Shown: positions 1 through 8,096 of the stretch, one piece after another
How positions within the stretch are numbered: the first letter of the stretch is position 1
Layout: each line of letters opens with the position of its first letter
Assembly (NCBI GenBank): GCA_023701125.1
Contig: JAMPXO010000037.1
Span: 1-40,273, forward strand
Length of the DNA: 40,273 nucleotides
Direction: 5' to 3'
DNA from: Vicinamibacteria bacterium
GTDB lineage: Bacteria; Acidobacteriota; Vicinamibacteria; Fen-336
Notes under the pieces: model-generated
Seen by the model: the letters and a program-made list of their open reading frames with translations, nothing else
Databases searched by the model: none
Told to the model about the DNA's origin: nothing
Translations under genes and position numbers: made by a program

Positions 1-151
1 CCCATGGGGGCTACGTCGCAAACGGAGCTCCTCCGCCCCCAAACCCCCGTCCGGTTCCGGTGCCGGGCGAAGCCCGTCTCCGGTCCCATGGGGGCTACGT
101 CGCAAACGGAGCTCCTCCGCCCCCAAACCCCCGTCGGGTTCCGGTGCCGGG
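1..151 (+). repeat. 84-bp palindromic repeat, tandem units inside the debranching enzyme gene
   Basis: Two partly complete units of the 84-bp family lie here. The boundary heptamer (C/G)GGTTCC occurs at 52-58 and 136-142, exactly 84 bp apart, and the core CCCATGGGGGC occurs at 1 and 85. Each unit contains short inverted repeats such as CGGGC-GAA-GCCCG and CGGAG-CTC-CTCCG. On the gene's strand the array reads without stops as GGLGAEELRLRRSPHG followed by TGDGLRPAPEPD. The array continues beyond the window start. Confidence 0.9.
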
Positions 152-1194
152 TAGCTCACGATCACGCCGTGCCCGTGCGCCTCGTGGCGGACGAGGAACG
201 CGTCGGCGGCGCGCCGCAGAACCGCTTCGAGGCCGCCGGAGCCCGCGGACAACGCGCGCTGGCGCCGCTTCTCGTGCTGGAGCAGGACCAGCGGGTCTGC
301 ACCGGGCGGCGCGCCGGCGGCGGCGACCAGGGCCACGGCCCGCCCCGGGCGCAGGCCAACCCTGAACTCGCCCGGGCTCCAGAGGTCTTCGTGGTGATCG
401 AGGCCGCGCTCGCGCTCGAGCGTGTACTCGAACCGCCGGTACCACCAGCCCTCGGCGTGCCACTGCGCCCCGGCCAGTCGCATCGTCAACGACGGCCAGC
501 CCTCGAGCGGAGCGCAGGCAACGCTGTCGCCGAGCGCGATCGCCTCGCGCCGGAAGTCGGCCCGCTCGTGCTGCAGGTCGTGGACCTCGCGGTAGGCGAG
601 CAGCGGGCGCACGGCCAGCGCGACCGGCTCGGCTCCCTCCCACTCGTACTGCACCACGACGGCATCCGTGTCGTGCGGCCGCGCGAGAGTCTTCACCAGC
701 CGCCCGCGCGGGGTCGCAAACGCGAGCGCCGGCAACGGATCGAGCGTGAACGACTCGGCGTAGTCGAGCCCGCGCGGGTGGACGGCGCCCTCGTAGCGGT
801 TGGTCGCCAGCTCGATCGCCGTGCCGTCGGCAAACTCCAGCCTCTCGTCCACGCGCGCGAGCAGGCTGACCCGGCTGACGGGGGTTTGGGGGCGGAGGAG
901 CTCCGTTTGCGACGCAGCCCCCATGGGACCGGCGACGGGCTCTGCCCGGCGCTGGAACCCGACGGGGGTTTGGGGGCGGAGGAGCTCCGTTTGCGACGCA
1001 GCCCCCATGGGACCGGCGACGGGCTCCGCCCGGCGCTGGAACCCGACATTCACCACGAGCAGCGAGTGGTCGCGGCGCGCGTTGAGGCCGAGCACGGTGG
1101 AAGACGCCCAGCCCCCGCGGCCGTCGGCCTGCAGCCACTCCAGGCGTTCGGCGCGGTCGAGGTCGCGCAGCTCGTCGGGGCCGAGCGTTCTCAT
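1..1194 (-). CDS. Glycogen debranching enzyme, archaeal type (N-terminal part, cut by window edge)
   Basis: The visible 398 codons match the N-terminal domain of archaeal/bacterial-type glycogen debranching enzymes (GDE_N followed by an amylo-alpha-1,6-glucosidase barrel), which remove alpha-1,6 branches from glycogen. Residues 25-48 carry the family signature (GRGGWASSTVLG, then RRDHSLLVV). Residues about 340-347 (HGVIVSYP) correspond to the strand just before the catalytic barrel, which lies outside the window. The ATG at 1194 starts 10 bp after cydC stops, so the gene is probably the last or a late member of the cyd operon. The protein is interrupted twice, in frame, by an 84-bp repeat family: two tandem units near residues 50-106, and more units from residue about 348 to the window edge, in the opposite orientation. 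Whether the enzyme is still active cannot be judged here. The family call rests on the N-terminal motif only. Confidence 0.8.
   Translation of the reverse strand, partial: MRTLGPDELRDLDRAERLEWLQADGRGGWASSTVLGLNARRDHSLLVVNVGFQRRAEPVAGPMGAASQTELLRPQTPVGFQRRAEPVAGPMGAASQTELLRPQTPVSRVSLLARVDERLEFADGTAIELATNRYEGAVHPRGLDYAESFTLDPLPALAFATPRGRLVKTLARPHDTDAVVVQYEWEGAEPVALAVRPLLAYREVHDLQHERADFRREAIALGDSVACAPLEGWPSLTMRLAGAQWHAEGWWYRRFEYTLERERGLDHHEDLWSPGEFRVGLRPGRAVALVAAAGAPPGADPLVLLQHEKRRQRALSAGSGGLEAVLRRAADAFLVRHEAHGHGVIVSYPAPEPDGGLGAEELRLRRSPHGTGDGLRPAPEPDGGLGAEELRLRRSPHG
877..1047 (-). repeat. 84-bp palindromic repeat, two tandem in-frame units in the debranching enzyme gene
   Basis: Two almost identical 84-bp units lie at 880-963 and 964-1047, each ending near a GGAACCC heptamer (954-960 and 1038-1044). 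They run in the opposite orientation to the copy at 1-151. On the minus strand each adds 28 residues (GFQRRAEPVAGPMGAASQ then TELLRPQTPV) between two beta strands of the GDE_N domain. The reading frame is preserved. Confidence 0.9.
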
Positions 1195-1204
1195 CCGCGG
1201 CCGA

Positions 1205-2953
1205 TCATAGCTGCGCCGACGCGGCCAGCGCGCCTTCGCCGCGTTCTTCGGCGACCGCGCGGACGAAGGCGCCGCCTTTCGCCATCAACTGCTCCCAGGT
1301 GCCCCGCTCCTCGACCCGGCCCCGGACCAGGACCACGATTTCGTCGGCGGCCTCGAGCCCGGCCAGCCGGTGACTGACGACGAGCGTCGCGCAGCTGTCC
1401 TTCTCGGCGAACAGCCGCCGCATCACGCGCGCGGCCGTCGCCGTGTCGAGGTGCGCCGTCGGCTCGTCGAACAGCCGGACCGGGGCCTCGCGCAACAACG
1501 CCCGTGCCAGCACCAGGCGCTGCCGCTCGCCGCCCGACAGCGCGACGCCGTGCTCCCCCACCCAGGTGTCGAGGCCCTCGGCCAGGCCCCGCGCGAACGG
1601 CGCCAGCTCGGCGCGTTCGACCGCGTCCCAGAGCCGCTCGTCGCTCGCCTCCGGCGCCGCCAGCCGCAGGTTCTCGCGGAGCGTGCCCGCAAAGACGTGG
1701 TCGCGCACCGACGCCGACGCGATCCGGCTGCGCACGTCGGCGGCCGCCAGTTGCCGCACGTCGACGCCGTCGAAGAGCAGGTGGCCCGGCTCGACGTCCC
1801 ACACCCGCAACAGCAGTTGGACGAGCGTGGACTTGCCGGCGCCGCTGGGCCCGACCAGCGCCACGACGCGGCCGCGCTCGAGCACGAGGTCGAGCTCGTC
1901 GAGCACCGGCGCCTCGCCGCCATACGAGAAGTGCAGCCGACGCACCTCCACGCTGTTGCCAGGGCCGACGGGCAAGGGGCGTTCGGGGTCCTGGACGGCG
2001 GGCGCGGCGTCCAGGAGTTCGTGGATGCGCTTAGCCGCGGCCTCGATCCCGCCGCGCGCGCGAAAGGCCGTCGCCAGCGGCGCGACGACCTCGAAGCCCG
2101 CCAAAGCCACCAGCGCCACGACCGCGAGTTGCAGTCCGTCGAGCGCGCCCGAGCGGATGGCCGGGATCGCGAGCGCGATCAGCGCGACCACGCCCAGGTC
2201 GGCGGCGATGCCCGCCAGCGCCCCGCCGGCGGCCGCGACCCGCGAGCTGCGGCGCTCCTCCACGGCCAAGGACGCGGCCAGCCCGGCCACCTCGTCCACG
2301 TGGGCCCGGGCCCGGCCGAACGCCAGCAGGTCCGGCAGGCCGCGGATGCCGTCCGCGAGCCGCGCGTGCAGGACGCCGCGGGTCGCCACCCGTCGCGTCT
2401 CGCCCGCGCGCGTCCCCCGCGTGACGAGCGTCGGCGCCAGCACGCCCGCCACCAGCACGGCGGACGTCCAGGCCAGGGCCAGGCCCGTGCCCCGGATCGC
2501 GAGGAACGCCGCGATTCCCGCCGTCACCAGCAGGGCCGCGACCGCGGGAGCGAACAGCCGCGGGTACGCCGCCTCCAGCTCCTCGACGTCGGTCACCACC
2601 CGCGCCATCGCATCGCCGCTGCCGGCCGCCAGGCGACCGGGCGCGAGCGGCGCCAGTCGCGCGGCCAGCGCGGCCCGCAACTGCCCGGAGGCGCGCAGCG
2701 TCACGTCGTGGGTGACCAGGCGCTCCAGGTACCGCGAGATCGCGCGCGCGAGGCCGAAGAAGCGCACGCCGGCGATCGCGACGTGGAGGGCGGCGATCGA
2801 CGGACGCAAGGCGGCCTTCGCGATCAGCCACGCGGAGGTGCCGAGCAGCAGCACCCCGAATGACGCGGTCGCCACCAGCAAGCCGACCCCGAGTGCCGCC
2901 CCCCCCCAGCCGAGGGCCCGCGACGAGGCGAGCCCGCGCAGCGGCCCGCTCAC
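1205..2953 (-). CDS. cydC: CydC, ABC-type thiol exporter subunit for cytochrome bd assembly
   Basis: This is a 582-residue half-transporter with an N-terminal six-helix membrane domain and a C-terminal ATPase. It shows Walker A GPSGAGKST near residue 366, signature LSGGE near 470, and Walker B ending FDEPT near 493. With CydD it forms the heterodimer that exports cysteine and glutathione to the periplasm and is needed to assemble cytochrome bd. I chose the GTG at 2953 because it overlaps the cydD stop (GTGA) and gives the normal N-terminus. A longer upstream reading in this frame only passes through cydD in a wrong frame. The position directly after cydA, cydB and cydD supports the assignment over a generic exporter. 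Confidence 0.87.
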   Translation of the reverse strand: MSGPLRGLASSRALGWGGAALGVGLLVATASFGVLLLGTSAWLIAKAALRPSIAALHVAIAGVRFFGLARAISRYLERLVTHDVTLRASGQLRAALAARLAPLAPGRLAAGSGDAMARVVTDVEELEAAYPRLFAPAVAALLVTAGIAAFLAIRGTGLALAWTSAVLVAGVLAPTLVTRGTRAGETRRVATRGVLHARLADGIRGLPDLLAFGRARAHVDEVAGLAASLAVEERRSSRVAAAGGALAGIAADLGVVALIALAIPAIRSGALDGLQLAVVALVALAGFEVVAPLATAFRARGGIEAAAKRIHELLDAAPAVQDPERPLPVGPGNSVEVRRLHFSYGGEAPVLDELDLVLERGRVVALVGPSGAGKSTLVQLLLRVWDVEPGHLLFDGVDVRQLAAADVRSRIASASVRDHVFAGTLRENLRLAAPEASDERLWDAVERAELAPFARGLAEGLDTWVGEHGVALSGGERQRLVLARALLREAPVRLFDEPTAHLDTATAARVMRRLFAEKDSCATLVVSHRLAGLEAADEIVVLVRGRVEERGTWEQLMAKGGAFVRAVAEERGEGALAASAQL

Positions 2954-4728
2954 GCCGGAGCCTCCGCCCACAGCCGGGCGAACGCGCCGCCCGCGGCCCG
3001 CAGCTCCGCCGGGGCGCCGTGCTCCACGACCCGGCCGTGCGCGAGCAGCACCACCCGGTCGGCCTGGCGCAGCGTCTCCAGGCGGTGGGCGATCAGCAGC
3101 ACGGTGCGCCCGTCGCACAGCGCGCGGATCGACCGCGCCAGGCTCGCCTGCAGGGCGGCGTCGAGGTGCGCCGTCGGCTCGTCGAGGATCACCAGCGGTG
3201 CATCCTTCAGGAACGCGCGGGCCAGCGCGAGGCGCTGCGCCTGTCCGCTCGACAGTCGCGCCCCGGCTTCCCCGAGCGGCGTGTCCCAGCCCTGCGGCAG
3301 CTCGCCGACGACCTCGTCGAAGCGGGCCAGCGCCGCCGCTCGCTCGAGCTGCTCCGACGACGCCGCCGGCCGCGCCAGCAGCAGGTTCTCGCGAGCCGTG
3401 CCGAAGAACAGGTGCGGGCGCTGCGGCACCCAGGCGATGCGTTCGCGCCAGGCCTCCGCATCGAAGCTCGAAAGCGGGTGCCCACCGACCGTGATCGTCC
3501 CGGTGTCCGGCTCGAAGAAACGCAGCAGCAACGCGGCCGCGGTGCTCTTGCCCGCGCCCGAGGGCCCGGCGAGCGCGGTGACCTCTCCGGCAGGGACATG
3601 GAAGGACGCCCCACACAGTGCGGCCCGACCTCCCGGGTAAGCGAACGCGACGTCCTCGAACGCGATCGCAAGCGACTCCTCGGGCGGAACCGCGCCGTGT
3701 TCTGCTCGGAACCCGGTGGGGGTTTGGGGGCGGAGGAGCTCCGTTCGCGACGTAGCCCCCATGGGACCAGCGCCGGGTTCATCCCGGCGCTGGAACCCGT
3801 TGTCCAGGATCGCGAACAGCCGCTGCCCGGCGTCACGGGCCGGCATCGCCGCGTGGAACGCGGCCCCGAGCGCCCGCAGCGGCTTGTAGAACTCCGGCGT
3901 CAGCAGCAGCACGAACAGTGCTGGCGCGAACTCGACGTGCTCGTGGAGCAGGCGCAACCCGACCTGCACGGCGACCAGCGCGGTGCCGACGGTGGCCAGC
4001 AACTCCAGCGCGAGCCCCGAGAGAAAGGCCACCCGCAGCACCCGCATCGTGGCCACGCGGAGCCGTTCCGCGGTGGCAGCGATCTCCCCCGCGTAGTCGT
4101 CGGCCCGCCCCAGCGCGACCAGCGTCGGCAGGCCCTGCAGGCCGTCGAGCAGGCGCGCCGAGAGCCGGCCCACCGTGCTCCACTGCTCCGCGGTGCGCGC
4201 GGCCGCCAGCGATCCGATCAGCGCCGTGAAGAGCGGGATCAGTGGCAGCGTCACGAACAGGACCAGCGCCGAGAGCGGATCGGCGACCGCCACGGCGGCC
4301 ACGATGGCGAGCGGCACCAGCGCGGCCAACAGCGCCTGCGGCAACGCCTGCGACAGCGCGGGGTCGATCGTCTCGACGCCGGCAGTCGCCGTGCGGACGA
4401 GTTCGCCCGCGCGCTCGCCGGAACTGAACCGCGGGCCGAGCGCGACGAGTTGCTGCGCGAGCCGCGCGCGCAGGCGGACCTTGGTCCGCGTCGCGAGGCC
4501 CTGGGCGCACACGTCGCCCACGGCACCCGCTGCGGCCCGCGCGAAGGCCAGGCCGACGAGCACGGCCAGCAGCCCCGCGGACGCGGCCAGGTCGGCGCCG
4601 CGCAGGAAGACGCCGTCGATCAGCCGGCTGAGGCCGAACGCCTGGCCGATCGCCAGCAGGCCGCCGAGCAGGCCCGCGCCGACCGCGCCCAGCAGCGCGC
4701 GGCGCGCGGCCGCCTCGCGCGGCCACAA
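2950..4728 (-). CDS. cydD: CydD, ABC-type thiol exporter subunit for cytochrome bd assembly
   Basis: This is a 592-residue ABC half-transporter: six predicted membrane helices in residues about 10-300, then an ATPase domain with Walker A GPSGAGKST (about 386), signature LSSGQ (about 491) and Walker B LVILDEPT (about 512). It is the partner of CydC in the periplasmic thiol exporter required for cytochrome bd maturation. A TTG start at 4728 lies 22 bp after cydB stops; there is no nearer ATG or GTG, so the exact start is uncertain. Residues about 311-340, the linker between the membrane and ATPase domains, come from an in-frame copy of the 84-bp repeat and are foreign to the family. The linker is probably the most tolerant place for such an insertion. 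Confidence 0.88.
   Translation of the reverse strand: MWPREAAARRALLGAVGAGLLGGLLAIGQAFGLSRLIDGVFLRGADLAASAGLLAVLVGLAFARAAAGAVGDVCAQGLATRTKVRLRARLAQQLVALGPRFSSGERAGELVRTATAGVETIDPALSQALPQALLAALVPLAIVAAVAVADPLSALVLFVTLPLIPLFTALIGSLAAARTAEQWSTVGRLSARLLDGLQGLPTLVALGRADDYAGEIAATAERLRVATMRVLRVAFLSGLALELLATVGTALVAVQVGLRLLHEHVEFAPALFVLLLTPEFYKPLRALGAAFHAAMPARDAGQRLFAILDNGFQRRDEPGAGPMGATSRTELLRPQTPTGFRAEHGAVPPEESLAIAFEDVAFAYPGGRAALCGASFHVPAGEVTALAGPSGAGKSTAAALLLRFFEPDTGTITVGGHPLSSFDAEAWRERIAWVPQRPHLFFGTARENLLLARPAASSEQLERAAALARFDEVVGELPQGWDTPLGEAGARLSSGQAQRLALARAFLKDAPLVILDEPTAHLDAALQASLARSIRALCDGRTVLLIAHRLETLRQADRVVLLAHGRVVEHGAPAELRAAGGAFARLWAEAPA
3708..3798 (-). repeat. 84-bp palindromic repeat, single in-frame copy in cydD
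   Basis: One unit is bounded by GGAACCC direct repeats at 3708-3714 and 3792-3798, with starts 84 bp apart. It contains a perfect 11-bp hairpin (CCAGCGCCGGG, loop TTCAT, CCCGGCGCTGG) and the shared core around CCCATGGG. On the cydD strand it encodes FQRRDEPGAGPMGATSRTEL and then LRPQTPTGF, in the interdomain linker. Confidence 0.9.
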
Positions 4729-4750
4729 CCGGCGGTCGACCAGCGCCAGG

Positions 4751-5764
4751 TCAGTACTCGAGCTTGCTGTCCGCGGCCACCCGCTGCCGGAACACCCAGT
4801 AGGTCCAGCCCTGGTAGACGAGCACCAGCGGCACGAACACCAGCGCCACGCCGCTCATGATCTTGAGCGTGTACGGCGTCGAGGAGGCGTTGTAGATGGT
4901 CAGGCTCCACTCCGGGTTCAGGCTCGACACCATCACCCGCGGGAACAGGGCCATGAAGATCGTCGCGGTCGAGGCCGCGATGGTGACGCAGGTCATCGCG
5001 AAGGCCCAGCCCGGGTGCTCGCGGTGGATCAGCGCGCCAGCCGCCAGCAGCGCGCCCAGCGAGAGCAGCGGCACCAGGCCGGGGTTGACGCCCAGGCCCG
5101 TGAAGGCGTCCGTCCAGGCGTAGGTCCCGCCGACGAACAGGAAGACGAAGACCGTCGCCACGGGCCCCACCTTCTTCGTGACGGCCAGCGCCCGCGAACG
5201 GATCGGCTCGGTGCTCTTCAGGTTGAGGAACAGCGCGCCGTGGGTCAGGAACACGAAGACGCTGACCAGCCCGGAGATCAGCGTGTACGGCGAGAGCAGG
5301 TCGAAGAAGCCGCCCACGAACTGCCGGTCCGCGTCGATCGGCACGCCCTGCAGCAGGTTGCCCAGCGCGACGCCCCACAGCAGCGCGGGCACGAGGCTGC
5401 CGAAGAAGATCGCCCAGTCCCACGTCGCCCGCCACGCCGGGTGCTTGTCCTTGGAGCGGAACTCGAAGGCCACGCCGCGCACGATCATCGCCACCAGCAT
5501 CAGCAGCAGCGCGAGGTAGAAACCGCTGAACAGCGTCGCGTACCAGTGCGGGAAGGCGGCGAACATGGCACCGCCCGCGGTCAGGATCCACACCTCGTTG
5601 CCGTCCCAGAACGGGCCGATGGTGTTGATGATCCGGCGCCGCTCCGCGTCGTCTTCGCCCAGGAACGGCAGCAGCATGCCGACCCCGTAGTCGAAGCCCT
5701 CGAGCACGAAGAAGCCGACGAAGAGCACCGCGATCAGCACGAACCAGAGCGTGTTGAGGTCCAT
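4751..5764 (-). CDS. cydB: Cytochrome bd ubiquinol oxidase subunit II
   Basis: This is a 337-residue, highly hydrophobic protein with about eight or nine membrane helices, the usual length for CydB. It shows the family N-terminus (DLNTLWFVLIAVLFVGFFVL followed by EGFDYGVGML) and the conserved IGPFWDGNEVWIL segment. CydB pairs with CydA in the inner membrane to form the quinol oxidase that reduces oxygen with high affinity without pumping protons. The ATG at 5764 lies 10 bp after cydA stops, and cydD follows 22 bp downstream, giving the order cydA-cydB-cydD-cydC. Confidence 0.96.
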   Translation of the reverse strand: MDLNTLWFVLIAVLFVGFFVLEGFDYGVGMLLPFLGEDDAERRRIINTIGPFWDGNEVWILTAGGAMFAAFPHWYATLFSGFYLALLLMLVAMIVRGVAFEFRSKDKHPAWRATWDWAIFFGSLVPALLWGVALGNLLQGVPIDADRQFVGGFFDLLSPYTLISGLVSVFVFLTHGALFLNLKSTEPIRSRALAVTKKVGPVATVFVFLFVGGTYAWTDAFTGLGVNPGLVPLLSLGALLAAGALIHREHPGWAFAMTCVTIAASTATIFMALFPRVMVSSLNPEWSLTIYNASSTPYTLKIMSGVALVFVPLVLVYQGWTYWVFRQRVAADSKLEY

Positions 5765-5774
5765 GGCGCCCTCC

Positions 5775-7169
5775 TCAGGCCTGCGCCGGCTGCAGCGCGG
5801 CCGGCTCCTCTTCAGCGTGCAGCGCGACGGCCTCCACGCCCTGCTTCGCGTACTTCGCGAGCAGGTAGAAGTCCGCGGCCATCAGCACACCGTAGAGCAG
5901 CGTGAAGACGACGAGCGACAGCGCGACCTCGCCCGTGCTGACGTTGGGCGAGACGCCGTCCGCCGTCTTCTGCAGGCCGTAGACGATCCACGGCTGGCGG
6001 CCCATCTCGGTGAACATCCAGCCCGCGGCGTTGGCCACGTGCGGCAGCGTGATGGCCGGCACCAGCACCCCGAGCAGCAGCTTCGTGCCCTCGATCCTCT
6101 CGCGCAGCACCTGCAGCACGGCCAGCGCCGACAGCGCCAGCATCAGCAGGCCGGCCCCGACCATCACCCGGAACAGCCAGTAGGTCCACATCACGGGCGG
6201 CACGTAGTCCCCGGGCCCGTACTTCGCCTGCATCTGCGCCTGCAGGTCCTTGATGCCCTCGACCCGGCCGGAGAAGCGATTGTAGGCCAGGAAGCTGAGC
6301 AGGCCGGGCACCTTGACCGCGAACACGTCGCGCTGCTGCGGCTCGTTGCCCCACGTGAACAGCGACATCGGCGCCGGGTCCTCGCTCTCCCACAGCGCCT
6401 CGGCGGCCGCCATCTTCATCGGCTGGATCTTGATCATGTACTGCGCCTGGTTGTGGCCGACGACCGACACGGCGACGGTCGCCACCAGGGCGTAGACGGC
6501 GCCCACCTTGAACGAGAACAGGAACGCCTCGCGGTCCGGGTCGGCCGCGCCGCGGCGCAGGTGCCAGGCGCTGATGCCGAGCACGAAGAAGGCCCCGGTC
6601 GCCATCGCCGAGGTGATCACGTGCGGGAACTGCACGAACACGTGCGGGTTGGTGATCAGCGCCCAGAAGTCGGCCATTTCGGCGCGGCCGTTGCGCAGCA
6701 CGTAGCCGACCGGCTGGTGCATGAACGAGTTGGCGATCAGGATCCACAGGGCGGAGACGTTGGAGCCGATCGCGACCAGCCAGATCGCGGCCAGGTGCAC
6801 CTTCTTCGGCAGCTTGCCCCAGCCGAAGATCCAGACGCCGAGGAAGGTGGACTCGAGGAAGAACGCGAGCAGCGCCTCGATCGCCAGCGGCGCCCCGAAC
6901 ACGTCGCCGACGAAGCGCGAGTACTCGGACCAGTTCATCCCGAACTGGAACTCCTGGACGATGCCGGTGACGACACCCATCGCGAAGTTGATCAGGAACA
7001 GCTTGCCCCAGAAGCGGGTCAGCTTCTCGTACATCCTGCGCCCGGTCAGGAACCACAGGCTGTGGAACAGCACCACGACCCAGACCAGGCCGAGGGTCAG
7101 CGGCACGAAGAAGAAGTGGTAGACCGTCGTCGCCGCGAACTGCAGCCGGGCGAGCGTCAGCGCGTCCAT
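5775..7169 (-). CDS. cydA: Cytochrome bd ubiquinol oxidase subunit I
   Basis: This is a 464-residue membrane protein that carries the three haems of the bd oxidase. Visible family residues are His18 (TVYHFFF, haem b595 ligand), Glu98 and Glu106 in the helix that lines the proton path, His183 (FPHVITS, haem b558 ligand) and the GRQPW motif near the C-terminal quinol side. The length indicates the short Q-loop type rather than the E. coli long form. The gene follows a cytochrome c gene by 15 bp and precedes cydB by 10 bp, so it belongs to the long minus-strand operon. The function is electron transfer from quinol to oxygen at low oxygen tension. Confidence 0.96.
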   Translation of the reverse strand: MDALTLARLQFAATTVYHFFFVPLTLGLVWVVVLFHSLWFLTGRRMYEKLTRFWGKLFLINFAMGVVTGIVQEFQFGMNWSEYSRFVGDVFGAPLAIEALLAFFLESTFLGVWIFGWGKLPKKVHLAAIWLVAIGSNVSALWILIANSFMHQPVGYVLRNGRAEMADFWALITNPHVFVQFPHVITSAMATGAFFVLGISAWHLRRGAADPDREAFLFSFKVGAVYALVATVAVSVVGHNQAQYMIKIQPMKMAAAEALWESEDPAPMSLFTWGNEPQQRDVFAVKVPGLLSFLAYNRFSGRVEGIKDLQAQMQAKYGPGDYVPPVMWTYWLFRVMVGAGLLMLALSALAVLQVLRERIEGTKLLLGVLVPAITLPHVANAAGWMFTEMGRQPWIVYGLQKTADGVSPNVSTGEVALSLVVFTLLYGVLMAADFYLLAKYAKQGVEAVALHAEEEPAALQPAQA

Positions 7170-7184
7170 GAAGATCGTCCTCCC

Positions 7185-8096
7185 CTACGGTTTCGGCAGG
7201 CTCGCGATGTAGGCGGCGAGCGCCTCGATCTCGGCGTCTTCGAACTCCGGGTACGGCACCATCGCCGGCTTCCGCGTCTTGCCGAGCCGCTGCGCCTGCG
7301 CCTTCGGATCGCGCAGCCACTTCACGATCTCGGCGCGATCGAGGCGAAGGCCGACACCGTCGAGGACCGACGCCGGGTTGCCCTTGCCCTCGACCGTGTG
7401 ACACATGATGCAGCGCGGGTTGGCCTCGGCGAACAGCGCCTTCCCCTTCGCCAGCAGCGGGTCCCCGACCGGGCCGGCCGCGGTGGACGTCGCCGCCAGC
7501 GCGGCCCCCACCCGGGCCTCCGCCCAGGCGAAGCCGCGCAGGTCGCCTTCGGCGAAGCCGGTCGCCTGGTCCTGCGGGTAGGCCGCGCGGATCGCCGCGG
7601 CCGTCTCCGGGTTCACCTCGCCGGCTCCGCCGTGACAGCGCGCGCACGGCCCCGCCATCGCGATCGGCCGCAGCACGCCGACGCGATCGCCGAGGGCGAA
7701 CGCGACCGGCGCCACATCGGCCGCCTTGCGGCCCGCGGTCGCGGCCACCGCCGCCTGGGCCCACGCGGGCGGCTGGTTCCCGGCGTTGCGCAGGCGGTGG
7801 CTCGTGCGGCCCACGACGACGCCCGACGTGCGGCTGATCTCGGCCGCGATCGCCGGCGCCTCGTCGCGGCACACGTTCACCGCCCGCAGCGGCCCGCCCG
7901 CCTGCAGCTCCTGCATCAGGCGCGCGGTCATCCGCGCCTTGAGCGTCGCCAAGGCTTCGTCGGCCGCCTTGACCGCCGGCTTCAGCACGTCCGGGGCCGC
8001 CTCGGGGGCGAAGCCCTGCGCAGCCTGGGCGCTCGCGAGCACGGGGAGAGCGACGGCGAATGCGACAGCGGCGAGCCCGATCCGGTGCTTCTTCAC
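7185..8096 (-). CDS. Tll0287-like haem domain plus cytochrome c domain protein, exported
   Basis: This is a 303-residue protein with an N-terminal signal peptide (residues about 2-22, ending near ASAQA). A region of about 140 residues that I recognise as Tll0287-like (DUF3365) contains the haem-binding motif CARCH, and a C-terminal class I cytochrome c domain contains CIMCH and a late Met in KPAMVPYPEF that could be the axial ligand. Two c-type haems are therefore expected, in the periplasm. I chose the GTG at 8096 because a strong ribosome site (GAGGAGGAG) precedes it, the signal peptide begins there, and it overlaps the stop of the upstream small gene by GTGA. Its position directly before cydAB suggests a redox or haem-sensing accessory to the oxidase; that role is inference. 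Confidence 0.85.
   Translation of the reverse strand: MKKHRIGLAAVAFAVALPVLASAQAAQGFAPEAAPDVLKPAVKAADEALATLKARMTARLMQELQAGGPLRAVNVCRDEAPAIAAEISRTSGVVVGRTSHRLRNAGNQPPAWAQAAVAATAGRKAADVAPVAFALGDRVGVLRPIAMAGPCARCHGGAGEVNPETAAAIRAAYPQDQATGFAEGDLRGFAWAEARVGAALAATSTAAGPVGDPLLAKGKALFAEANPRCIMCHTVEGKGNPASVLDGVGLRLDRAEIVKWLRDPKAQAQRLGKTRKPAMVPYPEFEDAEIEALAAYIASLPKP

Noticed and set aside
1-151. CRISPR array or satellite in the tandem repeats
   Set aside because: Units follow one another without unique spacers, lie in coding frames and recur dispersed in the window; no cas genes are present.
4-1377. Long plus-strand open frame (457 codons) at the left edge
   Set aside because: It is antisense to the debranching enzyme and to the end of cydC; GC-rich DNA gives long spurious frames, and the minus-strand product has the GDE_N signature.
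2954-3616. N-terminal extension of the cydC frame to 3616
   Set aside because: The extra 221 codons read cydD in a wrong frame and give Arg/Ala-rich sequence; the GTG overlapping the cydD stop gives the proper family N-terminus.
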